Assembly: GCF_000372645.1 (NCBI RefSeq)
Contig: NZ_APMP01000022.1
Location: 1 to 64,000 of the forward strand
DNA length: 64,000 bases
Source of the DNA: Caulobacter vibrioides OR37
Lineage (GTDB): Bacteria > Pseudomonadota > Alphaproteobacteria > Caulobacterales > Caulobacteraceae
Reading direction: 5' to 3'
The notes under the pieces were generated by a model, which was not told where the DNA came from, searched no databases, and saw nothing but the letters and a program-made list of their open reading frames with translations. Within the stretch, counting starts at the first letter, position 1; each line of letters begins with the position of its first letter. This document shows positions 33,259 to 42,648 of this stretch, piece by piece. The position numbers and the translations under genes are program-made.

Positions 33259-35772
33259 GTGTCCAACCTTGTTCTTTCCGCGCCGCTGAAGGGCTGGATC
33301 GCGCCGCTCGACGAGACGCCCGACGCGGTGTTCGCCGAGCGCATGTTGGGCGACGGCCTGGCGATCGATCCGCTGGACTCGACCCTGCACGCCCCCTGCG
33401 ACGCGACGGTGGTCACGGTGCATCGCGCCCGTCACGCCGTGACCTTGCGCGCCGCCAACGGGGCCGAGATCCTGATGCATGTGGGCCTGGAGACGGTGGC
33501 CCTGAACGGCGAGGGCTTCACCGTCTTCGTCAAGGAAGGCCAGGCCGTGAAGGCCGGCGACAAGCTGCTGGCCTTCGACCTCGACCTTCTGGCCCAGAAG
33601 GCGCGCAGTCTGATCACGCCGGTGGTGGTGACCAATCTCGACGCTTTCACCATCGTGCGCCGCGACCAGGATCGCGAGATCGGCGTCGGCGACTTCCTGA
33701 TGGAGCTGGCGCCGCTTGGCGAGACGGCCGCGTCCAGCGTGGTCGAGGCCGACGAGGTCTCGCGCGAGGTGATCGTTCCCCTGGTCCACGGCATCCACGC
33801 GCGTCCCGCCGCCCGTATCGCCGAGACGGCCCGCGACTTCACGGCCGAGGTCGCGCTGGCCGCCGTCAACCGCCGAGCCAGCGCCAAGAGCCCGGTCGCC
33901 GTCATGTCCCTGGCCATCCGCCACGGTGACACCGTCCAGGTCGTGGCCTCGGGCCCGGACGCCGGGGCCGCCGTCCAGGCCGTCGCCGCGCTGATCGAAG
34001 GCGGCATGGGCGAGGGCGGTCCGGTTCCGGCCAAGACCTCGGCAGGCGCGGTCTCCGAGCCGGTCGGCCCGGTCGAACCGCCCCGCGACGGCGTGCTGAA
34101 GGGCGTGATGGCCGCGCCGGGTCTGGCCATCGGCAAGGCCGTGCGCCTGGCCGCCGCCGACATCGTCGTGCGCGAGCAAGGCGAAGGCGTCGCCGAGGAG
34201 GAGGCGGCCCTGGCCGCCGCCCTCGCCAAGGTTCGGGCCCGTATCGAGACGGCCGCCGCCCAGGACGACGGGCGCGGCGGCGACAAGGCGCGCAAGGCCA
34301 TCCTCGGCGCGCACCTGGCCTTTCTGGAGGATCCCGAACTGGCCGCCGGGGCCCGTCGCCTGATCGGTCAGGGCAAGAGCGCCGGCCACGCCTGGCGCAA
34401 GGCCGTGGGCGGCTATGTCGAGGCCCTGCGTGGCCTGGGCGACCGCCGTCTGGCCGAGCGCGTCGACGACCTCATCGATCTGGAGCGCCAGGTGCTGCGC
34501 GCCCTCAGCGGCGAGGAGGACGAGGGCGCGGTGTTGCCGCCCGGCGCGATCCTGCTGGCCGACGAACTTTTGCCCTCGCAGCTGATGGGGGTGGATCCCG
34601 GCGCCGTGGCCGGCTTCGCCACCGCGCGCGGCGGCCCGACCTCGCATGTCGCCATCCTGGCCGCCGCCATGGGCGTTCCGGCCCTGGTCGCGGTGGGCGG
34701 AGCCGTGCTGGGCGTCGAGGACGGCGCGACCCTGATCCTCGACGCCGATGGCGGGACCTTGCGCGTGGCGCCGGACGCGCCGGCGCTCGAAGCCGCGCAG
34801 ACCACGCTCGCCCAGAGGCAGCAGCGCAAGGCCGCCGCCAAGGCCGCCGCGCACCAGCCCTGCGTGACCAAGGACGGCGTTCGCATCGAGGTGTTCGCCA
34901 ATACCGGCTCGGTCAAGGACGCCGAGGCCGCCGTGGCCAACGGAGCCGAGGGCTCGGGCCTGTTGCGCACCGAGTTCCTGTTCCTTGATCGCGAGACCCC
35001 GCCGGACGAGGACGAGCAGGCCCGCCAGTACCAGGCCGTCGCCTCGGCCCTGGACGGCAGGCCGCTGATCATCCGCACCCTGGACGTCGGCGGCGACAAG
35101 GCCGCGCCGTACCTGCCGATCCCGGCCGAGGAGAACCCGGCCCTGGGCCTGCGCGGCGTTCGCGTCAGCCTGTGGCGGCCGCATCTCCTGAAGACCCAGC
35201 TCCGCGCCATCCTGCGCGTCGCCCCCCTGGGCCAGTGCCGGATCATGGTTCCGATGGTCGCCAGCCTGGACGAGCTGCGCGCCGTCCGCGCCGTACTGGA
35301 CGAGGCCAAGCGCGAGCTGGGCGTGGTCGAGACGATCGAGCTGGGCGTGATGATCGAGACGCCGGCCGCCGCCGTCACCGCCGACCTGATCGCCGCCGAG
35401 GCCGATTTCCTGTCGGTCGGCACCAACGACCTGACCCAGTACGTGCTGGCCATGGACCGAGGCAATCCCGAACTGGCGGCGCGGATCGACGCGCTGCATC
35501 CGGCGGTGTTGCGGATGATCGACCAGACCTGCAAGGGCGCGGCGCGGCATCGTCGCTGGGTCGGCGTCTGCGGCGGACTGGCCTCGGACGTCGTCGCCAC
35601 GCCGATCCTGCTGGGCCTGGGCGTCACGGAGCTTTCGACCACGGCGTCGATCGCGCCGGAGGTGAAGGCCCGCGTCCGCGACCTGTCGCTCGACGCCTGC
35701 CGCGACCTGGCGCGACGGGCGCTTGACCAGACCACGCCCGAGGCCGTCCGCGACCTCGCCAAGGCCCTGTAG
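33259..35772 (+). CDS. fused PTS protein EIIA-HPr-enzyme I
   Basis: An 837-residue multiphosphoryl transfer protein. EIIA of the glucose type (about residues 1-150) has His74 in EILMHVGLET as phosphoacceptor. HPr (about 168-255) has His180 in LVHGIHARPAAR. Enzyme I (about 275-837) has His463 in GGPTSHVAILA, plus LLRTEFLFLDRE, ALGLRGVRVSL and DFLSVGTNDLTQY for phosphoenolpyruvate binding. It takes phosphate from PEP and passes it along its own domains to the EIIB of the next gene, so this locus supplies a whole PTS. The start is GTG 33259; the gene lies between the hexosaminidase and the permease with small gaps. Confidence 0.95.
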   Translation: MSNLVLSAPLKGWIAPLDETPDAVFAERMLGDGLAIDPLDSTLHAPCDATVVTVHRARHAVTLRAANGAEILMHVGLETVALNGEGFTVFVKEGQAVKAGDKLLAFDLDLLAQKARSLITPVVVTNLDAFTIVRRDQDREIGVGDFLMELAPLGETAASSVVEADEVSREVIVPLVHGIHARPAARIAETARDFTAEVALAAVNRRASAKSPVAVMSLAIRHGDTVQVVASGPDAGAAVQAVAALIEGGMGEGGPVPAKTSAGAVSEPVGPVEPPRDGVLKGVMAAPGLAIGKAVRLAAADIVVREQGEGVAEEEAALAAALAKVRARIETAAAQDDGRGGDKARKAILGAHLAFLEDPELAAGARRLIGQGKSAGHAWRKAVGGYVEALRGLGDRRLAERVDDLIDLERQVLRALSGEEDEGAVLPPGAILLADELLPSQLMGVDPGAVAGFATARGGPTSHVAILAAAMGVPALVAVGGAVLGVEDGATLILDADGGTLRVAPDAPALEAAQTTLAQRQQRKAAAKAAAHQPCVTKDGVRIEVFANTGSVKDAEAAVANGAEGSGLLRTEFLFLDRETPPDEDEQARQYQAVASALDGRPLIIRTLDVGGDKAAPYLPIPAEENPALGLRGVRVSLWRPHLLKTQLRAILRVAPLGQCRIMVPMVASLDELRAVRAVLDEAKRELGVVETIELGVMIETPAAAVTADLIAAEADFLSVGTNDLTQYVLAMDRGNPELAARIDALHPAVLRMIDQTCKGAARHRRWVGVCGGLASDVVATPILLGLGVTELSTTASIAPEVKARVRDLSLDACRDLARRALDQTTPEAVRDLAKAL

Positions 35773-35789
35773 AGGCCGGGATCCGCATC

Positions 35790-37589
35790 ATGAAGATGAA
35801 GTCTCCGCTCGAGATCCTCCAGCCGCTGGGTCGGGCCCTGATGCTGCCGATCGCGGTGCTGCCCATGGCGGCCCTGCTGCTGCGCATCGGCCAGACCGAT
35901 CTTCTGGGCGCGCCGGGCCTGGCCGCCGCCACGCACGGCCTGTCGCTGACCGTCGCCAACACGTTCGGCGCGGCCGGCGGCGCGATCTTCGGAAGCCTGG
36001 GCCTGATCTTCGCCATCGGCGTGGCCGTCGGTCTGGCGCGCGAGAACCATGGGGCGGCGGGTCTGGCCGGCGTCGTCTGCTATGTGATCGCCACCAAGGG
36101 CGTCGACGCCCTGATGGTCGTTCCGCCCGAGGCTGCGGCCAAGGTGGTCGCCAGCGCCAAGGACCTGGCGGCGGCGGCCTGGAAGGCCAAGGAGATCGGC
36201 AAGCTCTCGATCCCGGTCGGCATTCTGTCGGGTGTCATCAGCGGCTGGCTCTATAACCGTTACAGCAACGTCAAGCTGCCCGAATATCTCGCCTTCTTCG
36301 GCGGACGGCGCTTCGTGCCGATCGTGGCCGGCCTGGCCGGAGTGCTGCTGGCCCTGGTGTTCGGCTTCAGCTGGCGATCGCTGGAAGCCGGCGTCGATGG
36401 CCTCAGCGGACTGGTCACGGCCTCGGGCGACCTTGGCCTGTTCGTCTATGGCCTGATGAACCGCCTGCTGATCGTCACGGGCCTGCATCACATCCTCAAC
36501 AACGTGGTCTGGTTCATCCTGGGCGATTTCAACGGCGTGACCGGCGATCTCAATCGCTTCGCGGCCGGCGACAAAACCGCCGGCGCGTTCATGAGCGGCT
36601 TCTTCCCGGTGATGATGTTCGGCCTGCCCGCCGCGTGCCTGGCCATGCTGCACACCGCCCGGCCCGAACGCCGCAAGGCCGTGGCGGGCATGTTGGCGTC
36701 GCTGGCCCTGACCTCGTTCCTGACCGGCGTGACCGAGCCGATCGAGTTCACCTTCATGTTCCTGGCCCCGGCGCTCTACGCGATCCACGCGGTGCTGACG
36801 GGCCTGGCCATGGCGCTGATGGACATGCTGGGCGTGAAGCTGGGCTTCGGCTTCTCGGCGGGCCTGTTCGACTATGTGCTGAACTTCAGCAAGGCCACCC
36901 GACCGCTACTGCTGATCCCGGTGGGTTTGGTTTATGGCGCGATCTATTATGGCGTCTTCCGGTTCGCCATTCAGCGTTTCAACCTCAAGACCCCCGGCCG
37001 CGAGGACGAGGAGGCTGTCGCCGTCGAGACCGTCGTCACCGGCGGCGGGCGCGGGGCCGACTTCCTGGCCGCCCTGGGCGGCGCGGACAACCTGAGTAGC
37101 GTCGACGCTTGCACGACGCGGCTGCGCCTCATCGTCGTCGACCAGGGCGCGGCGAGCGAAGGGGCTCTGAAGGCCCTGGGCGCGCGGGGCGTCGTCCGGC
37201 CGTCCGACAAGGCGCTGCAGGTCGTGCTGGGGCCGATCGCCGACACCGTGGCCGGCGAGATCCGCGCGGCGATGGGGGCGGCGCCCGTCCCGGCGATCAC
37301 GTCCGCTCCGGTCAAGGCCGCGCCGTCGGCGACGCCCTCGGCCGAGGACGATCGCGAGGCCGAGGCGCTGCTGGGCGCCCTGGGCGGGGCGGCGAACCTC
37401 GAGAGCGTCGGCGCCTGCTCGAGCCGTCTGCGCCTGGTGGTGGCCGACCGGGGCGCCGTCAGCGAGCCGGCCCTCAAGGCCCTGGGCGCGCGCGGCGTCG
37501 TCCGGATCGGCGACAAGGTGGTCCACGTGGTTCTAGGGCCGAAGGCCGAACGGATCGGCGAGGCGGTTCGCCGCCGGCTGCCGGCCTGA
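35790..37589 (+). CDS. nagE: PTS GlcNAc-type permease EIICBB (two EIIB domains)
   Basis: A 599-residue sugar permease. Residues about 1-395 form the EIIC membrane domain of the glucose/GlcNAc family (LEILQPLGRALMLPIAVLPMAALLLRIG, ATKGVDALM, LHHILNNVVWFILG, FGLPAACLAMLHTA, GVTEPIEFTFMFLAPALYAIHAVLTG). Two EIIB domains follow, with phosphoacceptor Cys441 (SVDACTTRLRL) and Cys543 (SVGACSSRLRL). Each B domain repeats LKALGARGVV and a VLGP motif, so the second is a tandem copy. EIIA is not fused here because the preceding gene supplies it. It takes up GlcNAc and yields GlcNAc-6-P for NagA. Confidence 0.93.
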   Translation: MKMKSPLEILQPLGRALMLPIAVLPMAALLLRIGQTDLLGAPGLAAATHGLSLTVANTFGAAGGAIFGSLGLIFAIGVAVGLARENHGAAGLAGVVCYVIATKGVDALMVVPPEAAAKVVASAKDLAAAAWKAKEIGKLSIPVGILSGVISGWLYNRYSNVKLPEYLAFFGGRRFVPIVAGLAGVLLALVFGFSWRSLEAGVDGLSGLVTASGDLGLFVYGLMNRLLIVTGLHHILNNVVWFILGDFNGVTGDLNRFAAGDKTAGAFMSGFFPVMMFGLPAACLAMLHTARPERRKAVAGMLASLALTSFLTGVTEPIEFTFMFLAPALYAIHAVLTGLAMALMDMLGVKLGFGFSAGLFDYVLNFSKATRPLLLIPVGLVYGAIYYGVFRFAIQRFNLKTPGREDEEAVAVETVVTGGGRGADFLAALGGADNLSSVDACTTRLRLIVVDQGAASEGALKALGARGVVRPSDKALQVVLGPIADTVAGEIRAAMGAAPVPAITSAPVKAAPSATPSAEDDREAEALLGALGGAANLESVGACSSRLRLVVADRGAVSEPALKALGARGVVRIGDKVVHVVLGPKAERIGEAVRRRLPA

Positions 37590-37620
37590 CCGCCGACGCG
37601 TCGCTTAAAGGGAAGGTCTC

Positions 37621-39213
37621 GTGAACAAGCCGATCGACGACATTTTGATCGTGGGCGGCGGCACGGCCGGCTGGCTGACCGCCGCCTATCTGGCCCGACG
37701 GCTGGGCGGTCTTCGGCCGGATGGGGTGCGGATCACCCTGATCGAGTCCAGCGAGATCGGCATCATCGGGGTGGGCGAGGGCACGTTCCCGACCATCCAG
37801 AACACCTTGCGCACGATCGGGATCGACGAGGCCCAGTTCATGCGCGGGGCCGGGGCGACCTTCAAGCAGGGCATTCGTTTCGTCGACTGGAAGACCGCGC
37901 CGAAGGACGGCGTCCATAGCCACTACTACCATCCGTTCGCCAGTCCGCGGCTGCTGAACGGGGGCCTGGATCTGGCGCCCTACTGGCTGTTGGGCGCGGC
38001 GGGCGACATTCCCTTTTCCGACGCCGTCACCCTGCAGGACAAGGTCTGCGAGGCCGGCCGCGCGCCCAAGCGGCTGGACGATCCGCAGTACGGCGGGCCG
38101 ATGGCCTATGCCTACCATTTCGACGCCGGAAAACTGGCGAACCTGCTGCGGGATGTCGGCAAGCTGACCGGCGTCAAGCACCTGCTGGGCAATGTGACCG
38201 CCGTGAACAAGGCTAAGGACGGCGCCATCGCCTCGATCGCGACGGCCGAGCACGGCGAGCTGACCGCCGACCTCTATATCGACTGTACGGGCTTCGCCGG
38301 CGCGTTGATCGGCAAGGCCATGGGCGGCGAATGGATCGACAAGAGCGACACTCTGTTCGTCGATCGGGCTCTCGCCATGCAGGTTCCCTATGACCGGCCC
38401 GACGCGCCCGTGTCGACCACGACGATCTCGACCGCTCACGAGGCGGGCTGGACCTGGGACATCGGCCTGCCGGAGCGACGCGGCGCCGGCTATGTCTTCT
38501 CAAGCCGCCACACCAGCGAGGATCGCGCGGAGGAGATTCTACGCGGTTATGTCGGCAGGGCGGGGGATGGCCTGACGCCGCGCCTGCTGAAGCTGAAGGT
38601 GGGCCACCGCGCCCGGCACTGGATCAAGAACTGCGTGGCCGTGGGTCTGTCGGGCGGCTTTCTGGAGCCCCTGGAATCGACCGGCATCGTGCTGATCGAG
38701 GCCGCCGCCTACATGCTGGCCCGCAACCTGCCGCGTCATGGCGGTTTCGAGGCCGCCGCCCGGCAGTTCAACCAGGCCATGACCGATCGCTACCTACGGG
38801 CCATCGACTTCATCAAGCTGCACTACTGCATCAGCCAGCGGGCCGACAACGCGTTCTGGACGGATAACCGCGACCCCGCCTCGATCCCCGAAACCCTGCG
38901 GGATCATCTGGAGATGTGGAAGCACCGGCCGCCCAACATGTTCGACTTCCCGAACCTGCACGAGAGCTTCAAGTACTTCAATTACCAGTACATTCTCTAT
39001 GGCATGGGCTATCCGACCCAGGTCGATCCGGCCGCGCACGACCATGTCGCCCTGGCCCGCGCCGACTTCGCCCGCGTTCAGGAGGCGGGCAAGCGCGCCG
39101 CCGCCGGCCTGCCCGATCATCGGCTGCTGCTGAACGCGGTGCATGGCCGAGGCTTCTTAAGCCCGGCGCCGGCCCCGGGCCTCGCCGAGGTCGGTGAGAC
39201 CGTGCAACGGTGA
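37621..39213 (+). CDS. tryptophan 7-halogenase-like flavin-dependent halogenase
   Basis: A 530-residue flavoprotein of the tryptophan halogenase family (FADH2-dependent chlorination or bromination). The FAD motif is IVGGGTAGWLTAAYLAR near residue 10, the lysine expected to carry the haloamine is in FKQGIRFVDW, and the family Trp-x-Trp-x-Ile motif appears as WTWDIGLPER. Other blocks are VGEGTFPTIQNTLRTIG, FIDCTGFAGALI-like DLYIDCTGFAGALIG and GFLEPLESTGI. The start is GTG 37621 after GGGAAGG. It follows the PTS permease by 31 bases and overlaps the DUF6445 gene (GTGA). No flavin reductase is adjacent. Such genes sit near TonB receptors in Caulobacter and Xanthomonas; their substrate is not known. 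Confidence 0.9.
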   Translation: MNKPIDDILIVGGGTAGWLTAAYLARRLGGLRPDGVRITLIESSEIGIIGVGEGTFPTIQNTLRTIGIDEAQFMRGAGATFKQGIRFVDWKTAPKDGVHSHYYHPFASPRLLNGGLDLAPYWLLGAAGDIPFSDAVTLQDKVCEAGRAPKRLDDPQYGGPMAYAYHFDAGKLANLLRDVGKLTGVKHLLGNVTAVNKAKDGAIASIATAEHGELTADLYIDCTGFAGALIGKAMGGEWIDKSDTLFVDRALAMQVPYDRPDAPVSTTTISTAHEAGWTWDIGLPERRGAGYVFSSRHTSEDRAEEILRGYVGRAGDGLTPRLLKLKVGHRARHWIKNCVAVGLSGGFLEPLESTGIVLIEAAAYMLARNLPRHGGFEAAARQFNQAMTDRYLRAIDFIKLHYCISQRADNAFWTDNRDPASIPETLRDHLEMWKHRPPNMFDFPNLHESFKYFNYQYILYGMGYPTQVDPAAHDHVALARADFARVQEAGKRAAAGLPDHRLLLNAVHGRGFLSPAPAPGLAEVGETVQR

Positions 39214-39926
39214 GCGAGCTCGTCTTCGAGCCGCGCACCGATCCTCGCGCCGAGCGCCTGGAGGTCGGCTCCGCCCGGACCCCGATCCTGATCCTGGACG
39301 GATTGCTGGGCGGCGGCCAGGCGCTCGTCGATCACGCCGCCGAGACCGCCGTCCTGGCGCCGGTCAAGCCGGCGGCCAACTTCTATCCCGGCGTGCGCGC
39401 CCCGGCGCCGGCCGCCTATGTCCAGGCCTTGGTGCGGACCTTGCGGCCCTACCTGGCCGAGACGTTCGGGGTCCCGCCCGGGGGGCGGGCCGGGGTCAGC
39501 TGCGCGCTGTCGATGGCCACCTTGCCGGCCGACCAGGCCAGCCCCGCCCAGCGCCTGCCGCACATCGACACGCCGGAACCGAACCAGCTGGCGATCCTGC
39601 ATTATCTGTGCGGGCCCGATCACGGCGGCACGGCCTTCTATCGCCATCGCGAGACCGGTCTGGACGTTGTCGACCCCGAACGGTCCCAGGCCTTCTTCAC
39701 GACCTTGCGCCGCCAGATCGATGCTGGGCCCATCCCGCCGGGCTATATCCGCGCGTCCGGAGCGCTGTTCGAAAGGATCGGCGCGGTGGAGGCGGCCTTC
39801 GACCGGATCGTGGTCTATCCCAGCCGCCTGTTGCACGCGGGCATCCTGCCCGACGCGCCCGTCTCGCTCGACCCGCGCGAGGGGCGGCTGACCGTGAACA
39901 CCTTCTATCGCTACGAAACCGCCTGA
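39210..39926 (+). CDS. DUF6445-family protein, 2OG-Fe(II) oxygenase-like
   Basis: A 238-residue protein of the DUF6445 type. The sequence has LPHIDTPEPNQLAILHYL with an H-x-D pair, and much later LLHAGILPDAP followed by RLTVNTFYR, the H-x-D...H and Arg order of a double-stranded beta-helix 2-oxoglutarate/Fe(II) oxygenase or prolyl-hydroxylase-like fold. Activity is not proved for the family. It is translationally coupled to the halogenase gene by GTGA overlap at 39210-39213, so the two probably act on one substrate. Confidence 0.8.
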   Translation: MSELVFEPRTDPRAERLEVGSARTPILILDGLLGGGQALVDHAAETAVLAPVKPAANFYPGVRAPAPAAYVQALVRTLRPYLAETFGVPPGGRAGVSCALSMATLPADQASPAQRLPHIDTPEPNQLAILHYLCGPDHGGTAFYRHRETGLDVVDPERSQAFFTTLRRQIDAGPIPPGYIRASGALFERIGAVEAAFDRIVVYPSRLLHAGILPDAPVSLDPREGRLTVNTFYRYETA

Positions 39927-39935
39927 ACGCGCGGA

Positions 39936-41126
39936 TCAGGTCAGGCTGAAGCTGCGAAGCGTCTCGCCCGGGAAGACCCGATCGATATTGGCCTGGGTCA
40001 GGCCGAAGCGCCGGGAGACCAGGTCCGCGCAGATGCTCCGATAGCTGGAGAGCACGCGCAGGTCGCGCCGGTCGTTCAGCGTATCGGCCGCCAGCCTGAC
40101 CTGATCGCCCGCCATCCGGCCACCTCGGACCGAACCGCCCAGCACCCAATAGACGCTGCCGTGACCATGGTCGGTGCCCTTGTCGCCGTTCTCCTTGAAG
40201 GTCCGGCCAAACTCCGACAGCACGACGACTGTGGTCTTGGACCACGCATCCGGCCCCATTTCGTCGGCGAGGCCCGCCAGGCCGCGTCCCAGCTGGCCGA
40301 TCCGGTCGGCCAGGACGCCGGTCGCGCCGCCCTGGTTGACGTGGGTGTCCCAGCCGCCGACATCCATGAAGGCCAGGTTGTAGTCGGTCTTCATCAGGCG
40401 GGCGACGCGGCGGGCGGCCAGTTCGAAGCCGCTGGGCGAGACCGCGTTTCGGTTGGCGGCGATCATCTCGCCGGCGAGCGCCGAGTAGGCCTTGTCCCGA
40501 ACCGCGAAGCCCTCGTCCACGGCCGCCTGCAGGGCCTGGCCCTTGTACATCTGCTCGATCAGCCGGGCCTGGCGGTCGTCGACGCCGGGCTTGTTGACGC
40601 TGGCCACCGAGATGTTCGGCACGGCGGTTTGGCCATGGAAGGTCAGGGGCGGCTGCGAGGTGAAGGCGATCGGACGCGATCCGGAGAGCTGACCGGCCAG
40701 GCGCGCCATGAAGCCGGAGCGGTAGTCGCGCGGGCCGGCGACCAGCTGGCCCAGCTCGATCGTGTCCTGGGTCTCGAAGTGGCTGCGAGTCATGTCGTCC
40801 GTGCCGGCGAACGGCACGAAGGCGATCTGCTTCTTCTGCCACAGCGGATAGATGCTGTCCTTCAGCGCCGGATGCAGGCTCCAGTCGTTGTCGAGCGGCA
40901 GGGCCGCGTTCGGATTGGCCGGATCGGGCCGGGCGATCGCGATGGTCGGGCGGCTCTGGTAGTAGAAGTCGCTGTAGGTCGGGATCACCACGTTGACGGC
41001 GTCATAGCCGCCCCGCAGGAAGATCACGAGGAAGCGCTGATCGGTCGCTGGGGCGCTCCAGGCCTGGCCTGTGACGGCGGCGGCCGAGAGGCCAAGAGTA
41101 GCGGTCAGGAAATCACGTCGACGCAT
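39936..41126 (-). CDS. DUF1501-family Tat-exported protein
   Basis: A 396-residue DUF1501 protein, an alkaline-phosphatase/sulfatase-like fold. The Tat signal is RRRDFLTATLGLSAAAVTGQAW. Family features are FLVIFLRGGYDAVNVVIPTY, MDVGGWDTHVNQGGA and VVVLSEFGRTFKENGDKGTDHGHG, the last two carrying likely metal-binding residues. The substrate is unknown. It follows the DUF1800 gene by 10 bases on the same strand, the pair being widely conserved. The gene ends 9 bases from the convergent DUF6445 gene. Confidence 0.92.
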   Translation of the reverse strand: MRRRDFLTATLGLSAAAVTGQAWSAPATDQRFLVIFLRGGYDAVNVVIPTYSDFYYQSRPTIAIARPDPANPNAALPLDNDWSLHPALKDSIYPLWQKKQIAFVPFAGTDDMTRSHFETQDTIELGQLVAGPRDYRSGFMARLAGQLSGSRPIAFTSQPPLTFHGQTAVPNISVASVNKPGVDDRQARLIEQMYKGQALQAAVDEGFAVRDKAYSALAGEMIAANRNAVSPSGFELAARRVARLMKTDYNLAFMDVGGWDTHVNQGGATGVLADRIGQLGRGLAGLADEMGPDAWSKTTVVVLSEFGRTFKENGDKGTDHGHGSVYWVLGGSVRGGRMAGDQVRLAADTLNDRRDLRVLSSYRSICADLVSRRFGLTQANIDRVFPGETLRSFSLT

Positions 41127-41136
41127 GGCGGCGGCC

Positions 41137-42648
41137 TCATCGATGCAGGAACTCGGGGGAAGACAGGAAGAAGGTGTTCCACTCGGCCGGCGACTTGGCC
41201 TGGGCCAGGGCGGTCTGGGTCTGGGGACTGAGGTGGTCTTTCGTGCGCGCGTAGTAGAGCGCGTTCTGCAACTGCGGGAAGGCCGGCTGGTCCTCGCCGC
41301 CGTCGGGCTTGAACAGGCCCGATGAACCGGAGCCGATCTGCCGGGCCAGCTCGAACATCGCCGTCAGCTGGCCAGGACCGGACCAGGCCGTGTCCTCCAG
41401 CGGATAGCCGTCGGGCGTCTCGCGGCCGTAGAGGCTCTGGCCCAGCCGGTCGATCCAGCCGCGCATCGGGCCGGTATTGGCGATCGGGTGGCCGTCATAG
41501 GCCAGGCGGACCGCCGAAACGACATAGTGGACCGGGTCCTTGACCTTCTTGCCGAGCGAGGCCTTGAAGGCGTCGGAATGGAAGAGCGTGTTGAGCGTCT
41601 CGGCGATGTCGCCGTCGCTGCGCAGGAAGGTGGCGCTCATCTTGTCGACCAGCGCGGGCGGCGCGTCGCCGATGAAATAGAGGGCCAGCTTGGTCGAGAT
41701 GTGCTTGGCCGTGGCCGGCTGGCGAGCCAGGGCGTCCAGGGTGGACTCGAATTCGGAGAGGCCGGTTCCGGAGATCTTGCGCCCCAGAACAACCTTCTCG
41801 CCGAAGTCGTGGCGGGCCGGGTTGAACTCCATCAGGCCGCGCCGGACATAGAACTCCTGCTGCTGGGGCTTCAGCTTGGGCGGATCGGGATTGAGGCTGA
41901 CGCCGACGCCGGTCAGCACCCGCGCCATCTGCTCGACGTCCTGCTGGCTGTAGCCCGAGCCGACGCCCATGGTGTGCAGCTCAAGGATCTCGCGGGCGTA
42001 GTTTTCGTTGATGTGCCCGACCGCGTTCTGGTCGTTGTCCAAATAGCGCAGCATGGCCGGATGCAGGTCGGCGGCCTTCAGCAGGTCCTTGAACTTGCCC
42101 AGCGCGTGGGGGCGGATGGCCTGGTCTTCGTAGTCGCCGACCATGGCGCGGATGTCGCGCTTGTCGGCCTGGACGTTGAAGTGGTTGAACCAGAACCAGG
42201 TCATCTGCTCCTGCAGCTGGTTCGGGGAATAGAGGTCGCGCAGCAGCGACCGCGACGCCGCCTGCTGACGCAGGTCGTACATGGCCTTCTGATAGGCCGA
42301 CTGCGCGGCCTGGCGTTCGGCCGGGTCCTGCAGCTTGCCGGCCGCCTTGCCCTGGGCGTCCATGTCGACGACCAGTTTGGCCACCGGCGTCGTCGAGATC
42401 CGCAGGGCGTCGATCTGCGCCTGGACCGGCGCGGGCAGGGCGGCCTGGGCGGACGGATGCAGTTGCTGCTTGAGCCAGCGCTCCGGCCCCACCCGCTCGG
42501 CCTCGGCCACGCTTTGCGAGGTGTCGCCCCAGGTGACGCGATCGACGAGCGGGGCGACGTCCGGCGTCGAGGCGGCGAATGCTCCTCCCGGCGCGCTCCC
42601 GGCGATCAGCGCGGCTGCCAGAACCAGTTGCGTTTGGCGTGCGACCAT
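41137..42648 (-). CDS. DUF1800-family exported protein
   Basis: A 503-residue protein of the DUF1800 family. The signal peptide is at residues 1-25 (LVLAAALIAGSAPGGAFA). It has DRVTWGDTSQSVAEAERVGPERWLKQQLHP, MTWFWFNHFNVQADK, YLDNDQNAVGHINENYAREILELHTMG and YSQQDVEQMARVLTG, all family blocks of unknown chemistry. It is always paired with DUF1501, as here, and is probably periplasmic. ATG 42648 is chosen over an upstream frame start because GGAG precedes it and the signal peptide begins there. Confidence 0.92.
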   Translation of the reverse strand: MVARQTQLVLAAALIAGSAPGGAFAASTPDVAPLVDRVTWGDTSQSVAEAERVGPERWLKQQLHPSAQAALPAPVQAQIDALRISTTPVAKLVVDMDAQGKAAGKLQDPAERQAAQSAYQKAMYDLRQQAASRSLLRDLYSPNQLQEQMTWFWFNHFNVQADKRDIRAMVGDYEDQAIRPHALGKFKDLLKAADLHPAMLRYLDNDQNAVGHINENYAREILELHTMGVGSGYSQQDVEQMARVLTGVGVSLNPDPPKLKPQQQEFYVRRGLMEFNPARHDFGEKVVLGRKISGTGLSEFESTLDALARQPATAKHISTKLALYFIGDAPPALVDKMSATFLRSDGDIAETLNTLFHSDAFKASLGKKVKDPVHYVVSAVRLAYDGHPIANTGPMRGWIDRLGQSLYGRETPDGYPLEDTAWSGPGQLTAMFELARQIGSGSSGLFKPDGGEDQPAFPQLQNALYYARTKDHLSPQTQTALAQAKSPAEWNTFFLSSPEFLHR

